Source of the DNA: Blattamonas nauphoetae
Taxonomy: Eukaryota; Preaxostyla; Oxymonadida
Direction: 5' to 3'
Assembly: GCA_033064195.1 (NCBI GenBank)
Contig: JARBJD010000277.1
Span: forward strand, 35,445-99,444
DNA: 64,000 nt
The notes below the pieces were generated by a model. That model was not told the origin of the DNA and searched no databases. It saw only the letters and a program-made list of their open reading frames with translations. Positions 24,414 to 33,193 of this stretch are shown here, one piece after another. A program made the position numbers and the translations under genes. Position 1 is the stretch's first letter. Each line of letters opens with the position of its first letter.

Positions 24414-24454
24414 CCCTGTGTGGATAACAGGCTCATCGCTTCAGCTGGAGCCTG

Positions 24455-26796
24455 ACTGTCTTCAGTGCTGAGTCATATTCTGGTTCATGGAGTGTTGTCA
24501 GACGAGGTGGATCGGGGATGACAATTTCGATGAGGAAAGGCATGGCGATGTGTTGTGTTGGCGGTGTTTGTGATTCAGCACTGACGATTCTGTATGTCTT
24601 CCCGAATCCTAATTGTGGCGAATCTCCAGACAGATGGATCTTCAACACATCGGAGGTTGTTTGTTTTGGTTGGAATTCAAAGTTGAGGACGGTGTCTTCG
24701 GAGAGAGTCACAGACAGAATGCCTGATGGGATGTTCTTCCCAGAAATTGTGATCAACGAATTCCTCTCGCTTTCGTCAAGAACACATGAGGCCGAGAGCA
24801 TGAAGCTTCCAACAAATGATGAAGTGACCACGTGATAATCAGAGAGGGGTTCTTGGACAAGGTTACTCTCGCCAAGTGAGACACAGCACGAACTTGAGTC
24901 AGACCTGTCGAATGAGAAAGCGAGAACTCGTCCAATGTTCGGTGCCTGGTCGCTTGTTGGTGTTCTTGTCCCATCAGAATTGTCGATCAGCACCAGAACT
25001 GTTCCTGTGATGGCTGTGCTCATCTTCAGAGTGAACTCGGCTTTGTCAACATCAATTTCTGTTGCCATACACGAAACATGTATGACAATCATTGTTGGAT
25101 TTGGGAGATGATCATCTGTACCTTCTGCTTCTTCATACACTCGCATTCGAGGAGAGTCAGATGTTGACGAACATCCAACAATCGTCTCAGATGTGAACAA
25201 AGAAGCAGCAGTCGATACAGACATGATGTCGTTGCCAGGATTGATTCCTGCTTCGTTTCCCCGAAAATTGACAAAATTGAGTTGGATGGATTTTGCCTGC
25301 GAAAAGTAGAGAGCGCCTCCACTGAAAGGCTTTTCTGGGTAAGTAGTTGTTGCCCTGCTGTTCTCGAAGAGACAGTTTGTGATTGAGGATGAGGTCGAGG
25401 CAGCGTCCCATTTGTCCAGGAAGACGCTTCCTCCACACACCTGTGATGTGGAGTCGATGAAAACACAGTTGATCAACGTCGACGAGAGGCAAGAAATGAG
25501 ATTTAGCGACCCAACAGCGTAATCACTCGAGCAGTCAGCGAATGACGAGGACGCTGCAGAGAAGGTGAATCCTATCGGTGGATAAAAGTAAATAGCACCA
25601 CCGTACTGATCACACCGACACTTCCGGAAAGAACACTCCTCGACGAGAAGGGACCCTTTGCCGCTGAGATAGATCGCTCCACCACCACGTGCAGCTGAGC
25701 AGTCTTTGAATGTGCACAGTTTGAAGAAGGCAGGCGACTCGGTGGTATTTTGTTGGGTTTTGAAGTGTTGGCCGAGATTGGTTGGAGTGTCGGTCAGGCA
25801 CGACAAGAACGAAGTGTTTACACTCAGAAGACTTTCCATCACATTCGCATTCATGTCCACACACGCTGTTCCATAAAGATGGTTCGTACTCGAACAAACA
25901 CAGCTGCTTGTCACACGCTGAGTCAACTCCATCCTTCCTGCGTCTTCCACAATCCTTTTCGATGGATGACTCGTCGTGTTCATGATCTGGCTCTTTGCCA
26001 GCAGCGTAGACACCTTCCGAGGCAGGATTGCTTGTTCCCCACCTCTTTCTGTCTTGTCTTTGTCGCATCCAAAACCAATCAGAGGGCCAGTCCCAAAAGT
26101 CAGGCGACAATTGCAGATCGCAAGTTCAGACGCTGATATCGTCGTTTCTTCTCCAAATTGCGTTTCTTCAAATATCAATACTTGCTGTCCAGCATTCATT
26201 GCGAGATCCGACTTGTGAGAGATGTGTGCAAGAGGGACAAGAGACAGAAGCGATGACGAAACGTGACGACATTTCCTGATATCCAGAGAACTTCCAAAAT
26301 CACCTGATTGTCCATCCACCATCCCGACCAACATCACAAATGGACAGTTCATCCCGTTTGAACGAATATCACTGTCCGACACTGTCACACAGGACGATGA
26401 AGCTGAGGCAATCAGAGAGGAGGGTTCTTCGCTGTTGAGGCAAAATGATGTTAGTGAAACTGTCGAATTTCGAATCCTGAAGATCGCTAGCAGCGAATCA
26501 CCATTAGCACTTGACGAATCAAGTCCATTTTCAGTTTCGAGATCGTCGCTTGAAATGCAGATATGGAGTTCTGTCCTCATTCCTTCAAGAGCCAACGTCC
26601 TGGAAATCACTGGGTACCCGCACGAAGAGAGTATGCCATTTGGAAGATGAAAAATGTCATTTTTGTTCTGATCCGCGTTGTTCCATTTTTGATAGTGCTC
26701 GTCCAGGAACAGGTGGAGGGATCTGCTTTCTGTTTCCTTCCCACCCGAAGCTATTGTGAGTGTGAGAGTTGTAGTTAGGAAATGAAAGAGGATCAT
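24455..26796 (-). pseudogene. N-terminal half of split beta-helix receptor
   Basis: ATG 26796 starts a signal peptide (MILFHFLTTTLTLTIASGG) and about 780 residues of one open frame with no intron. The sequence is beta-helix-like: SFCLNSEEPSSLIASASS, CTFKDCSAARGGGAIYLSG, CSFRKCRCDQYGGAIYF, and a CSSDYAVGSLNLISC turn, ending in Ig-like repeats (LITISGKNIPSGILSVTLSED). Small CxxG/GGAIY repeats recur every 20-30 residues, as in parallel beta-helices. The host frame runs to HEPEYDSALKTV and then enters the DIRS element. The remainder is at 17140-19768 (about 4.7 kb away). The upstream 369-bp repeat copy ends close to the start codon side. Confidence 0.8.
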
Positions 26797-26881
26797 TTTG
26801 AGATCGTTGAGTTTCTGGCTGCTTTGATTCTATGGTTTGATCAACTTCCGGAATGAAGAACAAGCTGTTCACGAGACGGAT

Positions 26882-27250
26882 GATCTGTCTGATGTCGCGT
26901 TAAAAATGACATGCGAGATGAAAGGTGCGGATGGTGAATGACGAGACGTGGAGAAGATGCAGAGAACAATTCCGAGGATCGTCCAACGACCAATCACTTG
27001 TTCAAACAAAACACAAACCAAGATGAAGCAAAAGAAGACATAATGAAGAGAAACAAAGAGGAAAGAGGAGAGAGAAGTGAAGGACGAGGTGAAGATCGAA
27101 TTCTATAGATATGACATGAATACCAACAGAAGCGAGAAAGAGTGTGTGTGAAAAGAAGACAAATTGATAAATAGAAAGGGCAGTGAAGTGCTGCAATAAT
27201 TGTGCCAAATCACGAGACAATCATACCAGACGAGGTGAGAAGGAAGAAGA
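26882..27250 (+). repeat. 369-bp direct repeat, copy 2
   Basis: By eye identical to 16708-17076. It lies between the start of the split receptor gene (26796) and the 3' end of the helical gene at 27397. Together with copy 1 it brackets the whole split receptor including its inserted element. Confidence 0.9.
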
Positions 27251-27396
27251 TGTGAAATGAAAACAAGAAGGTGTTTGGATTGGAGACAATTTGAAATTAA
27301 GAAAGCCAGAGGAGAGCCGTCAAAGATCAACCACAAACATTGTGGTCCGAAAGAAGCCAGAAATTGTTCGAAACGTTCGGTGGCGTTCGTCTGTTT

Positions 27397-28467
27397 CTAC
27401 CAAAGTTGTGGTACGTTCATGCCCAGCTGGTTGTTCCATTCGATCGATTCGACAACAATACTTTCTCCTTCTTCGTCTTGGTCGTTTTGCTGATTTTCTT
27501 CAGTCACATCATCCAAACCCTCCATTCTCAACATTCGAAGGATTGCCTTCCACATCTGTCGCCCTTCTCCCCATGTTATGTTCCATCTCTGCTGGAAGTA
27601 ATGCATGAAATCCAGAAAGACCCAAATTGGGGATTCATTCTCGAAGAACGTGAGACAACTTGGGATCGTGAGACAGACTGGCAGGTGGAGAACAAAATCC
27701 ATTGTCGGCTGATAATATGGACATAGATCGAGGAGAAGGGTGAGGAGTTTTAGTAAAGTGTAGGATAGTTCGCCATCGACGATCGAATAGCGATTCACGC
27801 ACAGATGGCATATATACTTCTCCGAAGGCACGAGAACTCGCTTCAAAACCGTCTCACAATCAGCTTCTTGTTCATCCCGATCTTTAATTGTGAGTAGGGT
27901 GAGACCATTAGGAGTTGTGAGCCTGAAAGAAGTGGGGATGATGTCCATGAGGGTGATGTGGATATCGCAAGTTTCTGCAAACGAAAGAGACTGTGGATTG
28001 AGAGATGTGATGAGTTGAGAGATCAGATCAGCTTTGACGAGGGCAAGGAGGCATTTTGTGGTACATAACGTAAGCAGATCATAGAGCAATTCGATTGCTG
28101 CCGTGGTTATGGCATGACTGGGTAATGAAGTGAGCACTACAATGTTGTGGACAAAGTCTGTCGAAGATTCATCAGTGGTTTGGCCAAAGCTGTTGAGAAA
28201 AACAGTGGGTGAGTCGGAGGAGTGCCAATACACAGATTGGAGAAACTCAACGGCTTTCGCTTCCAGAGAGACATCAAGTGCAGGCTGCAACTTCACAGTG
28301 GCAACAAGAGATCGAAAGACGATGACCTTTTTGCGTAGAGATTCTTTTCGTTTGTTTCCCCAATTCAGGAACGGTGAGCAATCCCGAGAAAATGGTAACT
28401 GCGGAGAGGGCACAGAAGATCGAGTTGAACCCGAGAAGTAGTTAAATATAGGGATTATCTGGCCCAT
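27397..28467 (-). CDS. Conserved helical protein of an oxymonad-expanded family
   Basis: A 356-residue open frame from ATG 28467. The N-terminal third contains DCSPFLNWGNKRKES, VVFRSLVATVKLQPALDVSL and EAKAVEFLQSVYW, a signature I recall from a very large hypothetical-protein family of Blattamonas (memory, not a search). The rest is Leu-rich helices (AAIELLYDLLTLCTTKCLL, LLKLLTLLLDLCPYYQP) suggesting an armadillo-like alpha-solenoid, and the tail is acidic (NQQNDQDEEGES). No catalytic motif, signal peptide or membrane helix. Its function is unknown. Confidence 0.7.
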   Translation of the reverse strand: MGQIIPIFNYFSGSTRSSVPSPQLPFSRDCSPFLNWGNKRKESLRKKVIVFRSLVATVKLQPALDVSLEAKAVEFLQSVYWHSSDSPTVFLNSFGQTTDESSTDFVHNIVVLTSLPSHAITTAAIELLYDLLTLCTTKCLLALVKADLISQLITSLNPQSLSFAETCDIHITLMDIIPTSFRLTTPNGLTLLTIKDRDEQEADCETVLKRVLVPSEKYICHLCVNRYSIVDGELSYTLLKLLTLLLDLCPYYQPTMDFVLHLPVCLTIPSCLTFFENESPIWVFLDFMHYFQQRWNITWGEGRQMWKAILRMLRMEGLDDVTEENQQNDQDEEGESIVVESIEWNNQLGMNVPQLW

Positions 28468-29220
28468 TCAATCTGATTCTGAGTCCAATCATTCGTTATG
28501 GGTGAGAAAGAATCGTGAAAGAAAGAGAGTGAGATGAAATGGATGTCCAAAAGGAAGAACGAAAAGCAGCCAACAAAGATTGAGAGGCCATTACTCGTTT
28601 TCGATCAATGAGAACACAAACATCGCTTCCTCTCCCTTTCCAACCTTGTCCTCCATTTCATCAGCCCCACACACAACCAGTTCCTCCTTTCTAAAGTCCC
28701 CACTCTTCACTCTGAACCACCTCAACCAATCCCATCCTCTCCTTTCCCCCATTCACTGCCGACCCTCCTCCCGCTTCAGTTCCAAAACAAGACTCTTGTC
28801 ATCGTCCATCACTCCCATCAAAACTCACTCATCAACTCCTCCCCTCTCCTTCACTCTCCCCATCCCTCTCATCGTCGGCGGCTGTTTCTGTTCTGTAGCA
28901 GCTGTTCACTCCACAGGGATTCCAGTGTCGCCAGCTGAGCTTGCAATCACCAGACTGCACCGACCCTTGGAGGGGGTTGACTATAATCAATCCGGCAAAG
29001 TATCTATAAGCAATCCATTTCGATCAATCCCATCAATCCGACATTTTCATAGTCTGTGACCAATCCCACATCGCCCATTCATTTTCATGCATGTTGCGTT
29101 TCAAAAGTGCAGAAATGATTATTCACATCAATTGCGTTCTCATGGTCGATCATAAAAGAGAGAAAGTCACGAAACATAAAAAGGAAAGAACAAGCCAATG
29201 AAGTGGAAAACAGAACTAAA
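28468..29220. other. Intergenic, pyrimidine-rich, no supported gene
   Basis: The plus strand here is C- and T-rich and holds a 159-codon frame made mostly of Ser, Pro, Thr and Leu with no motif. It reads as a translated low-complexity tract. I see no tRNA, rRNA or repeat. Confidence 0.4.
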
Positions 29221-30164
29221 TTACAACAGAATCACGGATCTCGTTTCATCTTCGACCTCAAAAAAGCTCCAGATGGCTGATAGTCGACGGTTGCAGCTGA
29301 GAGTGTGGAGAGGCCAGATTGGTGGTGTTTTCTTGGAGAGGAGGGGTCTCCGCGGCATTTCGAGGTCATCTGAACTTGACCGGATGCACATTTTCCTAAT
29401 TCGAGCTCCACAGCGCTTGAAACCTTCTGAAAGTCGTCTGCAGTGAACAGAGCTGGTGAGTAGAAGGGTATCGTGGTGTGGTGGCATTTGCATGAAGTCG
29501 CATGGAATCTCGTTTTTGTTTGGAAGTGTGGAAGAGATTGAAACATACAATTCGGTTCCTGTCCCGATATTCACAAGAATATGTGTTATCGGGTGCGGTT
29601 GCTTCACGGGATGTCCTCCACAAATCACAACCTTCACCAGATTCTTCTCCTTGATCTGATTGATGAAGAATGTCGATTTTCCCGAAACATTGCCCTTCTG
29701 TCAACACGATCATCTTCTCTGGTTTGATGAGATGGCCAATGTTGGGAGTATAGAAAATACCACTCTGGATGGCGGGGGAATAAGATGAGAGAGATGTGTA
29801 GGCACCCACATTGGCATTGCCCATTGCTGTTTTGACTGACTGCTCGATCTTTGAATTGTCGAAGTGGCTGTCCTCAGATTCCATGTCTTCAAAATGAGGA
29901 GCAAGATGAGAGGGAGGCGAGTCGTCAATTGGCGTGGTATCTTGGTTATATGCCTTTTTAACAAGTGTCCAGATGTCGCCGAAGCGCAAATTTGGCTTGA
30001 CGACAGGATTTGTGATATCGGTGACGTCCAGCCGAAGGGCGTATCGAAAGACAGATTCCCAAGTGATCAGACATGGAGCCACATATTGGAAAGAATTGTC
30101 ACGGAGGAGATGGAGGACTCATGCCACATCAGCTTGGACAGTAGCGAGTTGCTCTGAACAGTAG
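29221..30164 (-). pseudogene. P-loop-containing gene remnant at the host/element border
   Basis: Two minus-strand frames together look like one protein. The first (from about 30124) reads PCLITWESVFRYALRLDVTD and later YTPNIGHLIKPEKMIVLTEG. The second begins GNVSGKSTFFINQIKEKN, a Walker-A-like loop, and runs on as VVICGGHPVKQPHPITHILV to 29221. The frame changes inside the P-loop (about 29,681-29,700) with no splice signals, so this host copy is probably broken. Upstream of about 30,124 the frame has stops and the DNA soon turns AT-rich, so its 5' end may have been removed or displaced by the Polinton. The family is not recognised; the GKST context is loosely MutS/ABC-like, without further support. 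Confidence 0.4.
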
Positions 30165-30460
30165 TGGTATAAGCGAAATGGGAACCAAACTGGCATAGGT
30201 GATACTCCTAGGAGAATTGGAACGAGAAATCATTTTGAATCTCAGAGCCAATTGATTTTTTTTAATATGACTCATTCTAATTTCCATCTCACTTACTACT
30301 GAAAATATTGACATTTCAGAGTAGTCAATATTTGGCCGTAAATTCAAAAATAAAGGCGAAAAACGGACCTCTTGAAAAGTGTCTTTTTTGAAGCAAATTT
30401 TGAGTACTTTTAGAAAACAACGTCGATTTCTTTTTTTATTCAATTTTTAATTTGTATAAA

Positions 30461-31053
30461 ATGAGCAGCGTCTTGACACCAACACAACTACTGGAAATTT
30501 TGGACAAAGAAGATTTGAAAATGAAATCACCTCCAACTCTCAATCGACAAGGAACAACATATCTCACAGGAAGCACTTTCGAATACTATCTCGAAGAGAA
30601 ACCAGATGAAACTTATCAAGTGTACGTCAATAGTTTCGTCAAAGGATACAGACCACATCTGAATCGCCAGAAATATCTTCGACCAGCAAATCGTTGTACA
30701 AAAGAGAAGCTAATTGAATCAATGAAAATGAGAATTGTGAACTCATTTCTGAATACACTCATTCAAGTACTCCAGTAACATATCGACATGAAGGAATTGA
30801 ATGGATAGTAATCCCATCAAAATGGATGAAAGGATTCAGAACTCATCAGAACAAACGAAAACGATACACACAATCGTTTGTTGAAAATGAATTGAAAAAA
30901 GAGAATTGTGAACTCATTGGAACATACACAAAGGTACTTGAGCCATTCAAATATCGCGATTTACGAACAAAGAATGAGTATTACGTTCGCTTGGACAATT
31001 GGTTGTATTTTGGAGACCGTCCTCACTTGAGAAAGTACCACGAAAGGTCATGA
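30461..31053 (+). pseudogene. Small repeat-domain gene at P1 left end, probably broken once
   Basis: Starts at ATG 30461 behind a T-rich box (TTTTTAATTTGTATAAA). It encodes units of about 50 residues of the type 'ENCELIGTYTKVLEPFKYR' followed by a basic 'RPHLRKYHE' link. The same unit is found twice in the neighbouring gene at 32761-33150. The unit recalls short repeat modules beside phage-type nucleases (a 'CxLLGEYxNxxxxxxY' pattern) but lacks zinc-binding Cys pairs. Possibly a DNA-binding accessory protein; function unknown. Confidence 0.5.
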
Positions 31054-32760
31054 CAATACTGAAAATCTATTTTTGACCACAAATCACTGAAATCCAACAT
31101 GATAACCATTTCGAAAAATTCTGAAAAAAATTCTAAAATCTCGGGGACACTGTCGGTCCTCGATCAAGACAATCCTGATGAAAATCGGTTGGGAATTCGT
31201 GGAGTTACGTACTGAACTTAGGTCGAAAAAGTGACCAAAAAAGTCGATGTTCAGATTTCGCCACTATGAACACCTTTATGTCTCAAATTGTGTTCAAACA
31301 CGTTCTAAAATTACGAAATTGATGTTGATAGGTGAAATTTTAGGAAAAAAGCACTTTTGAAAAAAAAGTTTGATCCGACCCCACAACATATTTTGAAAAT
31401 GACAAAATTTTTAAGGAGGAGAAAGTGACGTCTCGCTCTTCTCCAACACGTCACTTTTCACCCTCTGATGGTCTCCGTAGGTGTCAAATCGATAGTGGAC
31501 AGGTATTCGCGTCATTCGGTTCTGACGATCCTCGACACACGATCGTTTTCACAATTTTTTGTCAATTTTCATTTTAAACGATTTTCCTTCAAACCACTTC
31601 GCAATCGTCATTAAACAACCCTTTTTTGAGAATTCTGGTTGTACATCACCTATAGTTCACTTTTTATGGACGGTTCTTTGATCACACCTCTGACGACACA
31701 TTTGCACCAACATTTTGACACTATGGATTTTTTAATCTGAATTTCGTCACAAAAACTTCTTTCTCGCGGGATGAGTAAGGTGTGCCTGAATTTTGAGGAG
31801 ATTTTGTCGGATAGTTCTCCCATAAAGTCACTTTTTCATGTTTTCACTTCTCAACTTTTGACCGTTTTTGTCACTTCAAAACCGACTGTAGTCCCATTCA
31901 TTTCATCACTTTTGCTCCCCATTTCACATATGATCTGTTCACCATTCCTCTTCATTTTGCTCATATCACTTCCATTTTGTGGGCCGTTCTCACTTCACTA
32001 GCACATCATTTTAGTCAACTTTTCATCACTTTTTTCACAAAAACAGAGTAAAAGAAAGCGAAAGAAGCAACAATGAAACGGGCAAGTATGAAACTGAGAG
32101 GTAAATTGACGAACGTGAAAACGGTGTGAAATGTGACACCAATAGTGAAAATTAGGTCTGTGTTCCGGTTTTTCTCTCTTAAAAACAACAAAAATGATTC
32201 AAAAATGAATGTGAAATGTTGGATTTTCCGGAAAAATACCGAGATATGAAGTGAGCCGTTGAATGGCGGATCTCTGCAAAAGTCCGGAAAACTCAGTAAA
32301 CGAGAATTAATGTGAACTTACAGAGAAAAAGTTTCAGAGAAAGAAACATGAATGAAGTGGTTAAAAAGGATAATCAATGAGAAAATGAAGACAGAAGTGA
32401 GGCCAAAAATGAAAACATAACGAGTGAAAATGAAGTGAAAGTTTTATCAAAACCGAGTGAAACAGAGCTGAAAAAAGAAGAAAAGGAGAGTGGCATACTC
32501 CTTTTTACATAAAAGTGCAGAGATCCACGACCGATCCAAAAACCTCAAATATCTCTGCAAAAGTCCGGAATCTTCAAAAAAGGGAGCACACCACGATGAT
32601 CCTGGAGTTCAGGAGAATCTGAAACGCGAAGAATTGGAACGAAACAAGCACTCTTGAGAATTGAGTGATCGAACCCATTGATCCTCGATTCCAGTGAAAA
32701 ATCCAAAACTGAGAAATCAACGAATGAAAATCTAATTCTGAATTTTTTAATTTGTATTAA
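31054..32760. other. 1.7 kb non-coding stretch inside P1
   Basis: AT-rich and without a credible gene. The longest frame (31771-32001) is a run of Phe, Ser and Leu from T-rich DNA. It holds one clear hairpin: a 9-bp stem AAAGTGACG (31424-31432) pairing with CGTCACTTT (31449-31457), and several A- and T-runs. It may be a degraded gene, a regulatory or replication region, or a filler left by an insertion. No tandem repeat stands out. Confidence 0.4.
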
Positions 32761-33150
32761 ATGAATCCAACTGCGATGTACAACGAAAGACGTCGAGTAT
32801 GTTCAGAACAAGCATTAATTGAATCAATGAGAGAAGAGAACTGTTCGCTAGTCTCTGAGTATGTCAGAAATAATGTGCCGGTGACGTATGTTCATGAGGG
32901 AGTTGAATGGAGAATAAAACCAAAGTTGTGGAATCAAGGAAACAGACCTCACTTATCAAAACGTCGACACTACACTCAATCATTCGTCGAAAATGAACTG
33001 AAGAAATACAATTGTGAACTCGTCGGTGAGTACACCAAAGTTCTGGTTCCATTCACATATCGAGAGATTGGCGGAAGTGAAGTGTTCAGAATTAGACTTG
33101 ATTCCTGGTTAAAGGCACTGAAAAAGCCCCATCAGAGAAAACAGAAATAA
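32761..33150 (+). CDS. Small protein with two copies of the P1 left-end repeat domain
   Basis: A 129-residue frame from ATG 32761, behind TTTTTTAATTTGTATTAA. It has two tandem units: ENCSLVSEYVRNNVPVTYV..RIKPKLWNQGNRPHL and YNCELVGEYTKVLVPFTYRE..RIRLDSWLKALKKPH. Each is a short beta-rich module ended by a basic link. It lies 43 bases upstream of the polymerase gene. Function unknown; the basic, repeated, polymerase-adjacent layout would suit DNA binding. A broken relative lies at 30461-31053. It looks whole. Confidence 0.65.
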   Translation: MNPTAMYNERRRVCSEQALIESMREENCSLVSEYVRNNVPVTYVHEGVEWRIKPKLWNQGNRPHLSKRRHYTQSFVENELKKYNCELVGEYTKVLVPFTYREIGGSEVFRIRLDSWLKALKKPHQRKQK

Positions 33151-33193
33151 ACGCTCAACTTTTTTTATTTTCCGATTTTTTAATTTGTAGTAA

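Larger units (their letters stand above)
19773..24454 (-). mobile_element. DIRS-type tyrosine-recombinase retrotransposon
   Basis: About 4.7 kb, coding on the minus strand, inserted in a receptor gene. Parts in order of transcription: gag-like gene, reverse transcriptase plus RNase H, tyrosine recombinase. Ends are short inverted repeats (about 19788-19833 and 24368-24413). An internal complementary region (20221-20306) matches the reverse complement of both outer edges, which is the DIRS signature. A CCTG occurs once at each junction (19769-19772 and 24451-24454), and no longer target duplication is seen, as expected when a tyrosine recombinase inserts a circle. No integrase or LTR. The element looks young: its RT frame is open and its ends are preserved, with perhaps one break overall. 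Confidence 0.9.

Noticed and set aside
28975-29010. Possible tRNA B-box-like stretch (GGTTGACTATAATC)
   Set aside because: No matching A-box or cloverleaf could be drawn.
28580-29059. 159-codon Ser/Pro-rich frame
   Set aside because: Low-complexity C/T-rich DNA, no recognisable domain; could at most be a poorly conserved gene.
31771-32001. 76-codon frame in the P1 gap
   Set aside because: No start box, Phe/Ser/Leu-rich from T-rich DNA; not gene-like.
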